64,000 bases of DNA from JANSYA01 sp965243385 (GCA_965243385.1 CBDEUV010000002.1:1426001-1490000); one strand, 5' to 3'; counted from the stretch's first letter, positions 26,179-35,050 are shown. Notes: generated by a model not told the origin, from the letters alone. Numbers and translations are program-made.

Positions 26179-27186
26179 TCACTTTGCCGCGAAGAGACCC
26201 AGGGCGAAACACATCCCCACGCTGACCACGGCGACTCCGGTCATTTGCAGCAGGCTCGGCCACTCGTCGAGTATCGGGATCGCGAGTAATGTCGCCGTGG
26301 CCGGGACGAGCGCCGCGAAGACCGCACCGCGCGCGGATCCCAGAAGAGACACCGCCCGGGCGTACAAAAAGAGCGCAACGAACGCGCTCAGGATTCCCTG
26401 AAAGACCGCCTGCAACGCGACTTCGCCGGGCGCCGCGTTTAGAAGCGGGGTCGTGTCGAATCGCCACAAATAGAACGGCGTATAAAAGAGCATCGAAAGC
26501 ACCGCGACAATCGCGATCGAATGCAGCGGCGCCACGTGCCAGTGACGGGTCGCCAGAGTATAGGCGGCCCAGGCGGCGCCGGCGCCGATGAACATGAGAT
26601 CGCCGAGAAATACACTGCCGCCTGCCGGAGCTGTCTCAAGAAGCAGTCCCCGTAAACCATCCCAGCCCATCACGAAAATGCCGGCGACAATCAGCAGCAT
26701 CCCGAAGACGCGAATTTTCGTAAAGCGATCGTTTTGCCAGAGCCAGCCCCCAAAAGCGGTCAACAGCAGCATGGTGCTCGGGCCGATCACGCCGAAGTGA
26801 CTGGCCGGCGCGAAGCTCAAACCGCCGGCGGCCAGCAGGAGATACGGAGCGCCTGCACCGCAGCACAGAATCAGAAGCGCCGGCACCGGCACTCCTTGAA
26901 ATCCGCGACGCAATATAACGGGCGAGAGCACCAGCCCGGCGACCAGATAACGAATGGCGGTAATATCGAAAGCGTTCAGCTCGCTTTGAATTCCCAGGCG
27001 GCTGATCGCGGGAAAACCGCCCCAGATGAGCGCGGCACCGAGACCGCAGACCACCGCCAGCCAGAATTCGCGACGGCCCGGCTCCCGCGCAACCGAATCG
27101 GTCGCCGCTGCGCTGCTGTTTCGACGTGCCGGCGAATCGTTCACAGCGTCAGCTTTCGCAGCGGCGGCCACAGGACAAGCCGGCAA
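26179..27186 (-). CDS. EamA/DMT-family exporter, 335 aa
   Basis: An inner-membrane protein of the drug/metabolite transporter superfamily with ten predicted segments in two EamA repeats. The first begins FWLAVVCGLGAALIWGGFPAISRLG near residue 41, the second GDLMFIGAGAAWAAYTLATRHW near 190, each with the expected small-residue helix. These proteins export amino acids, nucleosides or metabolites. The annotated start TTG 27186 gives an unusually long charged N-terminus (about 40 residues) and has no ribosome binding site, so the true start may be further in. It converges with the amidohydrolase gene and diverges from the next gene. Confidence 0.85.
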   Translation of the reverse strand: MPACPVAAAAKADAVNDSPARRNSSAAATDSVAREPGRREFWLAVVCGLGAALIWGGFPAISRLGIQSELNAFDITAIRYLVAGLVLSPVILRRGFQGVPVPALLILCCGAGAPYLLLAAGGLSFAPASHFGVIGPSTMLLLTAFGGWLWQNDRFTKIRVFGMLLIVAGIFVMGWDGLRGLLLETAPAGGSVFLGDLMFIGAGAAWAAYTLATRHWHVAPLHSIAIVAVLSMLFYTPFYLWRFDTTPLLNAAPGEVALQAVFQGILSAFVALFLYARAVSLLGSARGAVFAALVPATATLLAIPILDEWPSLLQMTGVAVVSVGMCFALGLFAAK

Positions 27187-27285
27187 TTTCGAACGCGCAG
27201 GCGGCCCTCATCGTCCGATAGCTATACAACGACGGCCGTAGCCCGGGCCATCGCCCCGCAGCGCGATGATAAGAGGCGCGAAGAT

Positions 27286-27834
27286 ATGATGCACGAAACG
27301 AAACGAAGCACGCTCCAGGGCGCCGCTCTGGGTGGAGGCCTGGCGCTGCTGGTCTTCGGTTTCTGGTTCTGGGGCGCGGTAGCTTTCGAAGCGCCGAGCG
27401 CGCAGCTCGAACCGGAAGCCACGAATCCGGCCGCCTATCTGTTCATCGTCATTCCCACACTGGTTGGATCCGCCTGCGGAGCGGTTCTCGGATTCGCCGC
27501 GGCTCGTTTTCAATCGCTTCGCTATTTGAAATTGCTGGCGGTCTCGGGCGGGCTGTATCTTTTCGCGGCCTGGGCCGTGAGCCTGGCGTTAATCATCGCG
27601 ACGATCGTCGCCGAAGGACAGAGCGATCCCGACGGCGGGGGGCCCTTTCTCGACTCGCTGAAGCTTGGTTTTATCGGCGCGGTTTTCATGAGCCCGATCT
27701 GCGGGCCGTTGATCTTGCTGATGGTTTTCGTATTGGAGCGAATGACGCGACCGTCGCGCTTCCCGGAATTTTTGACCAGAGATATTGAACGGAACAGCGG
27801 AGAGCTCAGCGGAGAAAGCGATGCACACGGATAA
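27286..27834 (+). CDS. small four-helix membrane protein, copy 1
   Basis: A 182-residue protein with four hydrophobic segments: GAALGGGLALLVFGFWFWGAV, LFIVIPTLVGSACGAVLGFAA, LAVSGGLYLFAAWAVSLALI and GFIGAVFMSPICGPLILLMVFVLE. It is a paralogue of the next gene: both share GGGLALxVFG, the IPTLVG..CGAxLG motif, RYLKLLA and LVFxLERxT. No known family was recognised. ATG 27286 has AGAGG nearby upstream; a second ATG follows at once. The frame is open far upstream, but that part is antisense to the EamA gene. Confidence 0.7.
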   Translation: MMHETKRSTLQGAALGGGLALLVFGFWFWGAVAFEAPSAQLEPEATNPAAYLFIVIPTLVGSACGAVLGFAAARFQSLRYLKLLAVSGGLYLFAAWAVSLALIIATIVAEGQSDPDGGGPFLDSLKLGFIGAVFMSPICGPLILLMVFVLERMTRPSRFPEFLTRDIERNSGELSGESDAHG

Positions 27835-28339
27835 AGGCAATCAAATGATGCGCAATTCAATGCTGGGGGCATTGTTCGGCGGCGGACTCGCGCTGGCCGT
27901 CTTCGGGCTGTGGTATTACGCGGCGGCGAGTCTGGATTTACCGGAACCGCAGCCGCCCGCAGACGAAGGACAGGCGCCCGCCCAGTCTGCCGACGAATTG
28001 CACATTCTCTTCGTAATCGTTCCCACGCTGGTCGGGGTCTGCTGCGGAGCGATGCTGGGCCGGCTCGCGGGCGTCTTCGTAATCTATCGTTATCTTAAAT
28101 TACTGGCGAGCGCCCTCGCTCTGTACTTCCTGGCCGCGTTCGTCTGCGCCGGAGTTCTGGTCGCAAGCACGACATTGAGCGAAGCCGCCGATGGGCAAAG
28201 CGGCGCGCTTCTGTTTTTGTCACAAACCCTGCAGGGCGGCCTCTTCGGAGCGCTGGTTCTGAGTCCGGTGTGCGTGCCGCTGTTATTGTTGCTGGTCTTC
28301 GCGCTCGAACGACTGACTCAGCCGGTCCGAACGAACTGA
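27821..28339 (+). CDS. small four-helix membrane protein, copy 2
   Basis: A 172-residue tandem paralogue of the preceding gene with the same four-segment layout (GALFGGGLALAVFGLWYYAA; IVPTLVGVCCGAMLGRLAGV; LASALALYFLAAFVCAGVLV; GALVLSPVCVPLLLLLVFALE). It has a Pro/Gln/Glu-rich loop after the first helix. The chosen start ATG 27821 is preceded by GGAGAAAG and lies within the end of copy 1, so the genes overlap by 14 bp and are probably translated together. Function unknown. Confidence 0.72.
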   Translation: MHTDKGNQMMRNSMLGALFGGGLALAVFGLWYYAAASLDLPEPQPPADEGQAPAQSADELHILFVIVPTLVGVCCGAMLGRLAGVFVIYRYLKLLASALALYFLAAFVCAGVLVASTTLSEAADGQSGALLFLSQTLQGGLFGALVLSPVCVPLLLLLVFALERLTQPVRTN

Positions 28340-28397
28340 AACCGACGGCAGTATCGCGACGCGCCCGGCTCCGCTTCTCTGATTTTTTAAGAGGCGG

Positions 28398-29054
28398 TCA
28401 GCGCTGCGGGATTAGCTCCGCCCACGGGCTGCCCGGCCACTCGGATCGCAGGAATTCGAAGGCGGCCTTTTCGCCGGCCTCCGTTTTTTCGCCGCTGACC
28501 CGGACTTCATTCGGCAATAACGCACTCACATATTTGAATTTCATCACGACCTGAAAGTCCCCCATATAGTGCACGCCGTCGGGAAGCGCTTCGGTCGTGG
28601 CCGTTCGCTGATTTTCGTCCTTCCATTCGGCGATCGCTCCCAGTTGATTTTCTCCTCGCAGCGATTTGTCCATGCGCTCCATCTGCTCTTGCATGCTCTC
28701 GTCAGGCTTTCCTCCGACATGCGTGGAATCCTGTAGAACGACGTATCCGTATTTCAGGCTGTAATTTCCCGCCGCCACGTCTTTGAATATATAATATGAA
28801 TCTTCCTGGACCGAATGACGAATGGGCTCGCTCCCATCGTCCGGCAAGCGGGTTAAAAATAATTGCGCGAATCTCGGCGTCGAGAAGCGAATATTTTGTA
28901 CCGGCGACTTCTTCTGTAAATCGAGATCGACTTTGACGATCAGCAAAGCGCTATCGGAGTATTTGCGATCCAGCGACTGACATGCGAACATCGCCGCGAA
29001 GGCGAGCCCCGAACACAGCCAGCGGGCCATCGAATATTTACTCTTTGAATTCAT
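28398..29054 (-). CDS. putative lipoprotein, 218 aa, paralogue of the upstream gene
   Basis: The N-terminus MNSKSKYSMARWLCSGLAFAAMFAC is a lipoprotein signal with cleavage before the Cys at about residue 25. The mature start QSLDRKYSDSALLIVKVDLD matches the neighbouring protein's YSLDRKAANSALLLAQVELP, so the two are tandem paralogues. The rest is mostly beta-strand (NIRFSTPRFAQLFLTRLP, YYIFKDVAAGNYSLKYGYVVLQD), which resembles carboxypeptidase-regulatory-like or transthyretin-like sandwiches. The end of each protein has VSGEKxxAGE and W..L. Start ATG 29054 has GAGGTG upstream. No function is assigned. Confidence 0.72.
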   Translation of the reverse strand: MNSKSKYSMARWLCSGLAFAAMFACQSLDRKYSDSALLIVKVDLDLQKKSPVQNIRFSTPRFAQLFLTRLPDDGSEPIRHSVQEDSYYIFKDVAAGNYSLKYGYVVLQDSTHVGGKPDESMQEQMERMDKSLRGENQLGAIAEWKDENQRTATTEALPDGVHYMGDFQVVMKFKYVSALLPNEVRVSGEKTEAGEKAAFEFLRSEWPGSPWAELIPQR

Positions 29055-29070
29055 AAATGAACACCTCAAT

Positions 29071-29742
29071 TTAATATGCATCGGAAGTTTGCAAACGCAC
29101 CAGGTCCGCCCAATCCCCGCTCCATCCATCGATGATTCGCTGCAACGCGGCGCGTTCACCCGCGCTCTCTTTTTCGCCGGAAACTTCGCCGACGTTCGCG
29201 CTTCGCATTCTCACTCGAAAGCTGCCCATGAAATTACCGACGCCCGCCAGTGCTTCGGTCCGGCTGATTTCCGTCGCTTGCGGGTCCCAGGTAATGACGA
29301 GCGCCCGCAATGAACGGACACGACCGAATCCATCTCGAACAGTCGGACCGGGACGTGGAATAATCAAATCGTGGATTCGATATTTTCCCGCAGGAACGTT
29401 TTCGAAAATAAACAGCCCGGCTTCGAAACGATTCGAACGGATGAACCTCTCGCTGTCGTCCCCCACCGGCGTGATATACAGACGGGGAACCGGAAGATCC
29501 GACTGCAGACCGGGCATTCGAGCCAGCAGGCGCGACCAGAACGTAGGCGCTTCTTTCGGATAGTCAGGCAGCTCGACCTGCGCAAGCAACAGGGCGCTGT
29601 TCGCGGCTTTACGATCCAGACTATAGCAGGCGAAATGCGTACAGGCGAAACTCAGGAATACAAGCGCGCGAACGCCATGCGAAAGCTGCACGCGGCGCCA
29701 TATCGTCCTGGGCTGAATCCATTGCAATCCCACAGCCAGCAT
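29071..29742 (-). CDS. putative lipoprotein, paralogue of the downstream gene
   Basis: It has a hydrophobic signal with a lipobox-like ending THFAC, followed by YSLDRKAANSALLLAQVELP, which it shares with the 218-residue protein encoded 16 bp downstream. The middle has FIFENVPAGKYRIHDLIIPRPG, parallel to YIFKDVAAGNYSLKYGYVVL in the partner. The C-terminus EVSGEKESAGERAALQRIIDGWSG parallels VSGEKTEAGEKAAFEFLRSEW. The start is unsure: ATG 29742 gives 223 residues with a long leader, TTG 29769 is also open, and GTG 29691 would give a more normal 22-residue signal. No ribosome binding site decides. Confidence 0.65.
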   Translation of the reverse strand: MLAVGLQWIQPRTIWRRVQLSHGVRALVFLSFACTHFACYSLDRKAANSALLLAQVELPDYPKEAPTFWSRLLARMPGLQSDLPVPRLYITPVGDDSERFIRSNRFEAGLFIFENVPAGKYRIHDLIIPRPGPTVRDGFGRVRSLRALVITWDPQATEISRTEALAGVGNFMGSFRVRMRSANVGEVSGEKESAGERAALQRIIDGWSGDWADLVRLQTSDAY

Positions 29743-30054
29743 AAGTACGGTTTTCGCACGGCTTCGCAACGATCATTCGATGGGATCTGGAAGCGATACG
29801 CTGGTTTTCTGCATTCCAGCGGAGAATATTTCAAATACTGAAACGCTTCCCGCCGGAGTTTCACAGTCTGAAACGCAAGCAGCGCAACGACTGTGCCGGC
29901 ACCCGGATTCGCTGGATGCGCGAACTTACAGCAAGATGCAAGCAGCCAGACCGGAAAAATCGAAGCCGTATATTTCTTGACCAAAATGTAGCATCTCTTA
30001 CATATACACACACACAACGTAGCATACACTACACTTTCTATTCAGGAGGCCTCT
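29743..30054. other. divergent intergenic region
   Basis: This separates the minus-strand lipoprotein pair from a plus-strand membrane-protein gene. It is AT-richer than the genes and holds a clear plus-strand promoter at 29977-30004 and an AC-rich stretch (ATACACACACACAAC) after it. An open frame on the minus strand across it has a biased composition and no ribosome binding site, so it is not called as a gene. Confidence 0.5.
29977..30004 (+). promoter_or_regulatory. sigma-70-type promoter
   Basis: TTGACC at 29977-29982, a 16-bp spacer and TACATA at 29999-30004. The transcript would start near 30012, about 43 bases before the ATG of the small membrane-protein gene, which has a strong AGGAGG. 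Confidence 0.6.
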
Positions 30055-30480
30055 ATGACATTCACAATCCAATCTCAAAGAGCCTGGCTTTTGGTCACCG
30101 CCATCGTCGTCGGCTCTTTCGGGCCGATCTTCTTTTTGGGAACGATGGCGTCGACCGCGGAGCCGGCACGACTGACCCTCGATCTTCTGAGCTGGCCGAT
30201 CGACGGCGCGCAGAGCTATGCCGATCCAACGCTGCGATTTTTATCCGCGCTCACCGGCGGATTCCTGTTCGGCTGGGGTGTGATGATCTTCTGTCTGCGT
30301 CAGTGGGTCTACGACGCGGCGCCCGAAGGTGTGCGGCGAGCCGTGCTCGTCGGCCTGCTCGCCTGGTTCCTGCTCGACAGCGCAGGCTCGGCGGCCTCCG
30401 GCAATGCATCGAATGTATTGTTTAACGTCCTGGTGTTGCTGACTGCAGTCGGCCCGCTGTGGCGCGCGGCGCGGGGGTGA
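30055..30480 (+). CDS. small membrane protein, 141 aa
   Basis: Four hydrophobic segments are seen (WLLVTAIVVGSFGPIFFLG, FLSALTGGFLFGWGVMIFCL, AVLVGLLAWFLLDSAGSAA, VLFNVLVLLTAVGPLW). The order, and the pattern TGGFLFGWGVMIFCLR followed by R..VLVGL..WFLLDS, resembles small four-helix proteins of unknown function found in many bacteria. No catalytic residue stands out. ATG 30055 is set by an ideal AGGAGG eight bases upstream and by the promoter before it, making it a well-defined single-gene unit. Confidence 0.8.
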   Translation: MTFTIQSQRAWLLVTAIVVGSFGPIFFLGTMASTAEPARLTLDLLSWPIDGAQSYADPTLRFLSALTGGFLFGWGVMIFCLRQWVYDAAPEGVRRAVLVGLLAWFLLDSAGSAASGNASNVLFNVLVLLTAVGPLWRAARG

Positions 30481-30514
30481 TGGGGGTGAGCCGGCTGGAA
30501 TGGCGGTGAATGAT

Positions 30515-30784
30515 TCAGAATCCTCCGGCGAGCCTGGACTGCAGTCTTCGAATTTCAGCGACGAGCAAGGGCACATCCTGCCTGGCGTGAGCGATGAAAT
30601 CCTGGTCGGCCGTGGTCCCGCCGAGGAGCTCAATATCCGCACGACGATCGCCGCTGGAGCCGACCATGATGAAACTCGAGCCGGAACGATGATCGCGTCC
30701 CTCGACGTAGGACTTCCAGGGTGCCGGTGACGCTTTTTCCGCGCGAGCAAGAATCTCCGTTAGTTGCTTGTGCTCCATTCCCAT
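30515..30784 (-). CDS. small conserved protein, 89 aa
   Basis: The pattern ARAEKASPAPWKSYVEGRDH followed by DQDFIAHARQDVPLLVAEIRRLQ matches a short module found often in phage and actinobacterial proteins (ATPGPW...FIAxARxDVPxLL). Its function is not known. Start ATG 30784, or ATG 30778 two codons in. It converges with the membrane-protein gene, which ends 34 bp away. Behind it lies the palindromic repeat cluster. Confidence 0.6.
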   Translation of the reverse strand: MGMEHKQLTEILARAEKASPAPWKSYVEGRDHRSGSSFIMVGSSGDRRADIELLGGTTADQDFIAHARQDVPLLVAEIRRLQSRLAGGF

Positions 30785-30886
30785 TGATACACCAGGCAGA
30801 TGCCCATCGTCAAGGTGAATCAGGCTTTGCGCGAGACCCTGCCGATTATTGCAGATCGGCGTATTTAATTCAACCGACTTACACCA

Positions 30887-31090
30887 CGCCAGTACAGCAG
30901 GCCGAAGGCCTGCGAGAGCTGGCGCACTTTAATTTAATCTACTTACTCCACGCCAGTCGGAGGCGCAACGCGCCGCAGAGCTGGCCCCTGGCCAGTCTTG
31001 CAGGCCTTCGGCCTGCCGGACTGGCGCACCTTAATTCAGTCTTGAAACACCACGCCAGCACAGCAGGCCGAAGGCCTGCGAGAGCTGGCG
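30887..31090. repeat. cluster of four REP-like palindromic repeats
   Basis: Four hairpin units lie head to tail: 30887-30924, 30951-30985, 30987-31026 and 31053-31090. Units 1 and 4 are almost identical (CGCCAG... GCAGGCC-gaa-GGCCTGC ...CTGGCG). Unit 3 is the same palindrome in slightly changed form, with arms GCAGGCC-ttc-GGCCTGC; unit 2 keeps the outer CGCCAG/CTGGC but has GCGC arms inside. They are joined by a conserved AT-rich spacer (CACTTTAATTTAATCTACTTAC). The spacer after unit 4 runs into the last codons and stop of the cyclase gene, so the protein's final residues come from repeat sequence. Stem-loop units of this kind act as REP/BIME elements or 3'-end stabilisers elsewhere. No transposase is adjacent. 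Confidence 0.8.
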
Positions 31091-31094
31091 CACT

Positions 31095-33224
31095 TTAATT
31101 TAATCTACTTACACCTCGCCAGCCATTGCCCGGCGGCGCGAGAATCAGCTGGTCGCAGCGGCGAATAAAAAACTGCGCGCAGGCGTCCTGCGGACATTCC
31201 CGCACGCAATCGTCGAAGAGCACCTTCGCCTCGGCAAATTCGCCGTCCCGGTACGCATTCAGGGCTTTCGCGAAGATTTCGCGACTCGCCCATTTCGCTT
31301 CGCGGACTTCCTGCGGATCGTTGTCGAATACTTCATAGATATAGACGGGTTCTTCGATGCCCTTCACCCGCACGAGATCGACTTCGCGAATATGAAACTC
31401 GCTGGGGTCGGTCAGCTTCTGGTAAACATAATGCGAAAGAATAATCGGCATCTTGTAGACTTTCGTCAGGCCTTCCAGACGCGACGCGAGATTCACGGTG
31501 TTGCCGATCACGGTCGTATCCATCCGGTTCGAAGAACCGACGGTGCCGAGCATTACCTCGCCCGAATTTACGCCGATGCCGAAGTCGATGCTCTGGTATC
31601 CCTGCTCCGAGCGGTGCGCGTTCAGCGCGACCAGTTCGTTGCGCATCTGGATCGCCGCGCGCACGGCCTGTTCGGCGGTTTCGGAGAAGAGGGCCATGAT
31701 CGCGTCGCCGATGAATTTGTCGACGAAGCCGTTATTGACTTTGATCGACGGTTCCATGCGCCGCATGAACGAGTTCAGAAACTTAAAGTTCTCTTCGGGG
31801 CTCATGCCTTCCGACAATTGCGAGAAATCGCGAATATCGGTGAACAGGATCGTCATGTTGTTCAACATGGCGTCGCCGAGAGCGACGTCGGTGATCTGCT
31901 CTTTATTTAAGTGCCGGATAAACTGCAACGGCACGAAGCGCGCGAAACTGTCCATCATATCGCGCAGCGTCACGTTCAACTCTTCGGATTCGGTCAAACT
32001 CTGCACGAAACGCCGCGAAAGCTGACCCGCGATAATCAGCAAGAAGATCGGGATGCCGTAGATAAAGAGGGCGATGCTCGAATCGATGGCCCTCACCGCG
32101 AAAGCCAGAACGTCGTGCACGCCGAGCAGTACGCACGGGAGCAGACCGATAATGATCAGCGTACCCTTTTTGTTGCCCTTCATGATCTGACGCACCGACT
32201 GCACGATCAAATCGATGATGAAGATCGGAATCGTGACGAGATACAAATTGCGATACAGCAGAATGTCGCTGCGTTCGGAGGCGCTCGCCATCAGAATCAC
32301 GCCAGAAAGCGGCAGTAGCAGCGAAATCAAGAGCCGGCGACGAGTGACTGCGCCGTCGCTGTAGTATTTATAGAACAGCGAAAGCAGCGACGGAAAATAC
32401 AGCAGCGCCGACTGGGTGATCTTGAGAATCGTATTCGAAGAGAGCGGCACTTCTGGGTATTTGTTTTCGAAGTACTGCAGCGAGATCGTAATCGCCACGG
32501 CGAATGACGACAGCGCGAAATAGAGATATTCGATCTCCTGATTGCGCTGCACGTAAAAGAACAGGAAGAAGATGCCGATCGCGATCAAGAGAAAGGACAT
32601 CGCTTCTAAGCCGTGGTTCAAGAAGAAATCGTTGACCATCGAATTCCAGCCGGCGGTGCCCGCGTCGACAAGATTGATCGGACCGTTGATCCAGGCCTCC
32701 GAGTCGAAGTACATCTGAATCGCCACGACGTTCTCGCCGGCCTGTAGATAGTCCGGCGGCACCCGATAGCTGCGAAAGCGCGACCAGCCCGATCGGAATT
32801 CCGGCGGAAAGCGGCCGCCCTCCCCGACCAGCTTGCCGTTCAGATAGACCCGGTCCGCGTTTTGCACTTCGCCGATCTGAATCGAGATCGCGACATCCGA
32901 AGGGACGTCCGCAAGCTCGAAAGACTTACGAAACCAGGCGTAGCCCTTTACGTCTTCGGCGAATTTCGCGGCGTCGCTATTCGCGAACATTTCAGCCGTA
33001 TCCGCGGGCAGGAGCAGCTTACGCGGCAGAATGACGGTCGGCCAGGCCTGATCGTCGAAATCAGGACGGGCAAAGCCCGCATCGTCACCGCGCATCATAC
33101 GCCACTCGCCTTCGAGCGGAACCAGGTACGTCGCCGGCTGGGCGGACAGACCGCCGGAGCCGCCAGACAGAAAAGCGGCGAATAAGATAATCGTGACTGA
33201 AATTAGCTTACGCGGGAATCGCAT
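31095..33224 (-). CDS. 7TMR-DISM class III adenylate/guanylate cyclase, 709 aa
   Basis: The protein starts with a signal peptide (about 1-28), has an extracellular galactose-binding-like sensor domain (about 35-190, with VYLNGKLVGEGGRFPPEF), seven membrane helices (about 200-410) and a cytosolic class III cyclase domain. In the latter, FTDIRDFSQL carries the first metal Asp, DKFIGDAIMALF the second, and GNTVNLASRLEGLTK the Asn/Arg pair for the transition state. It should make cAMP or cGMP in response to an extracellular ligand. The base-specifying residues do not settle which. The last residues (VSRLN) come from the neighbouring repeat. Start ATG 33224. Confidence 0.9.
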   Translation of the reverse strand: MRFPRKLISVTIILFAAFLSGGSGGLSAQPATYLVPLEGEWRMMRGDDAGFARPDFDDQAWPTVILPRKLLLPADTAEMFANSDAAKFAEDVKGYAWFRKSFELADVPSDVAISIQIGEVQNADRVYLNGKLVGEGGRFPPEFRSGWSRFRSYRVPPDYLQAGENVVAIQMYFDSEAWINGPINLVDAGTAGWNSMVNDFFLNHGLEAMSFLLIAIGIFFLFFYVQRNQEIEYLYFALSSFAVAITISLQYFENKYPEVPLSSNTILKITQSALLYFPSLLSLFYKYYSDGAVTRRRLLISLLLPLSGVILMASASERSDILLYRNLYLVTIPIFIIDLIVQSVRQIMKGNKKGTLIIIGLLPCVLLGVHDVLAFAVRAIDSSIALFIYGIPIFLLIIAGQLSRRFVQSLTESEELNVTLRDMMDSFARFVPLQFIRHLNKEQITDVALGDAMLNNMTILFTDIRDFSQLSEGMSPEENFKFLNSFMRRMEPSIKVNNGFVDKFIGDAIMALFSETAEQAVRAAIQMRNELVALNAHRSEQGYQSIDFGIGVNSGEVMLGTVGSSNRMDTTVIGNTVNLASRLEGLTKVYKMPIILSHYVYQKLTDPSEFHIREVDLVRVKGIEEPVYIYEVFDNDPQEVREAKWASREIFAKALNAYRDGEFAEAKVLFDDCVRECPQDACAQFFIRRCDQLILAPPGNGWRGVSRLN

Positions 33225-33434
33225 TTAGGAATATTCCGGAATAGATATTCTTGTATCTCTGCCGGCGCCGCGAATCAGGTCAGCGGCGCGCGACCGGAAC
33301 CATTTGCGTCGGTTCTTTCGAATCAGACGAACAAATAAACACGATCCGCGAATAATTTTACGAAGCCCGACCGCGCGCCGAGACGCCGCCGGATTTCCTC
33401 ACGATCGGTCAACAAATCTTCGAAAAAATTCAGT

Positions 33435-34469
33435 TTACCAGCGGGCTTCGTGCTCTTCGGCCCAGCCGATCGCCCGGGTTTTGTCGGAAATCTTCACGCT
33501 CTTGCTACCCGCTCGAAATGAACCCTCGAAGCGGCCGATCATCTGGTTCACGCGCGTAAAAATCAGCAGCAGATTCGTCTCAGCTTTGCGCTCGAAGAAC
33601 GGCGTGAATCGCAGATCCAGCTCCTCGGGATCGGGCGCATGAATCCGCCAGGGCTGCATGAAATTCGCCGGATCATAGTCGAAGATCAGATCGTCGAATA
33701 CTTTGAACACTTTGCCGTTCAAGAATACCGCGTTTTCGTTGATGCCCGTGCCGTCGGTCCACTTTCCGCCCAGATTCACGGCGATCAGGTCGCGACCGTT
33801 CTTCACTGAAAACGAAGCCCAGTTCCAGACCGAAGAAAACGGCCAGACCCCACGGCCGTAATCCAGACAGGCGAAGCTCGCGCCCTTCGGAAATTCGTAC
33901 ACTTCCTGATCGATGGCGACGCGACCGGTCGCCGGCAGGCCGGGCTGCTTCGAGGTGAACTGATATTTGCGGTGGCTCCAGGGGATTACAACGTTCAGCG
34001 ACTCCTGGTCTTTTGCAGGCCGAATCTGAATCTCCGCGTCCAGACGCCGCCCGCCAAAATTATCCGACCGCGCGCGCAAGACAATTTCGCCGCTGCGAGC
34101 GTCGGTCGCGAACTCCAGCTCCAGCTCTTTGTGCGAAAGCCGGAGCGACCCGCCCGGCGACTGCGGCATTGAAAATTTCTTCGGCAGCGGAATGACGACC
34201 GTGTGTTCGATGAATTTCTGCGAAGAGTATTCGAGGAAATACACGAAACCCGAGAGCGCGTAATCGACGTCGGCGATGGTCACCGAAAACAGAAAATCCG
34301 GTCCGGTCACGCACCAGTAGTCCCAGCGTTTCTTGCGCGGCCAGCGGCCGGTCACGTTGCAATTGTGCTGCGGCGTCTTCGACCAGCCGATGGCCGCCGG
34401 ATTCAGCTTACCGTTCGGCAGGACCAGATCGGTCGTCGTTGTGATTTCGGTTTTAATGCGATCGCTCAA
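33435..34469 (-). CDS. DUF2804 family protein, 344 aa
   Basis: The opening TDLVLPNGKLNPAAIGWSKTPQHNCN and the whole-length beta-rich sequence with WCVTGPDFLFSVTIADVDY and YGRGVWPFSSVWNWASF match DUF2804, a family of unknown function with a lipocalin/AttH-like look. The start TTG 34469 overlaps the TGA of the upstream membrane-protein gene as TTGA and has GAGGAA at a proper distance, so translation is coupled. The partner is a membrane protein; a joint role in lipid or pigment handling is possible but not shown. Confidence 0.88.
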   Translation of the reverse strand: MSDRIKTEITTTTDLVLPNGKLNPAAIGWSKTPQHNCNVTGRWPRKKRWDYWCVTGPDFLFSVTIADVDYALSGFVYFLEYSSQKFIEHTVVIPLPKKFSMPQSPGGSLRLSHKELELEFATDARSGEIVLRARSDNFGGRRLDAEIQIRPAKDQESLNVVIPWSHRKYQFTSKQPGLPATGRVAIDQEVYEFPKGASFACLDYGRGVWPFSSVWNWASFSVKNGRDLIAVNLGGKWTDGTGINENAVFLNGKVFKVFDDLIFDYDPANFMQPWRIHAPDPEELDLRFTPFFERKAETNLLLIFTRVNQMIGRFEGSFRAGSKSVKISDKTRAIGWAEEHEARW

Positions 34470-35050
34470 TCTTCAAATTCCTCAGGAATCGACCCTACCA
34501 TCTTTTCGATCGAACGACCCACATACGGCGCCAGCGCGTGCACCGACATATACACCGGCTTCACGAAGAGCCCCGCCAGATACCAGAAGGGCGCATACAC
34601 GATCGTGATCTGACCCCAGAGATTGAGCGGGATGCCGTTCCATACGTACTGGTCGTAGTTCCAGAGGTCCCAACCCAGATAGAGATTAAAGAAGCAGCCG
34701 GAGATAAACTCGACAATGAAGATGACGATCATCACCAGAAACGCGGTGAACCAGATATTGTCGAAGATCTTGTGCTCGACTTCCATTCTGTCGAGCCACT
34801 TGAACCAGATGCGCAGGCCGACGGTCATGCCCAGCCCCACCGTCCACTGCCACATGGTCGTGTGCCCCTGCAGCGACCAGAAGGGCACCGAGGCCATGAT
34901 GTACTTGTCCCCGAGCGAAATGCGCTCGACCGTCGCCGTCACCCACACCTCGGTGATTGTGGATAAGAGCATCCAGATAAAGATTTCTGAGAAGAAGTTA
35001 ACGATTTTCGTTTTCTTTGAGTGCGGATTCATTTTCGCGGCGGCGGCCAT
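34466..35050 (-). CDS. CmpB-like putative membrane protein (ABC_trans_CmpB type), 194 aa
   Basis: Five hydrophobic segments are visible. The region FISGCFFNLYLGWDLWNYDQ followed by IPLNLWGQITIVYAPFWYLAGLF resembles the conserved core of the CmpB-like putative ABC-transporter family (LWDYS..PFNLxGQI). No ATPase gene is near, so a transporter role is unsupported. The ATG at 35050 has GGAGG six bases upstream. It is co-transcribed with the DUF2804 gene through a TTGA overlap. Confidence 0.65.
   Translation of the reverse strand: MAAAAKMNPHSKKTKIVNFFSEIFIWMLLSTITEVWVTATVERISLGDKYIMASVPFWSLQGHTTMWQWTVGLGMTVGLRIWFKWLDRMEVEHKIFDNIWFTAFLVMIVIFIVEFISGCFFNLYLGWDLWNYDQYVWNGIPLNLWGQITIVYAPFWYLAGLFVKPVYMSVHALAPYVGRSIEKMVGSIPEEFED

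Noticed and set aside
26734..27285. N-terminal 184 residues of a longer frame before the first small membrane protein
   Set aside because: This part is antisense to the EamA exporter gene and has no membrane segment; the real start is ATG 27286.
30887..31090. CRISPR array
   Set aside because: The units are hairpins of uneven length with conserved, not variable, spacers and only four copies.
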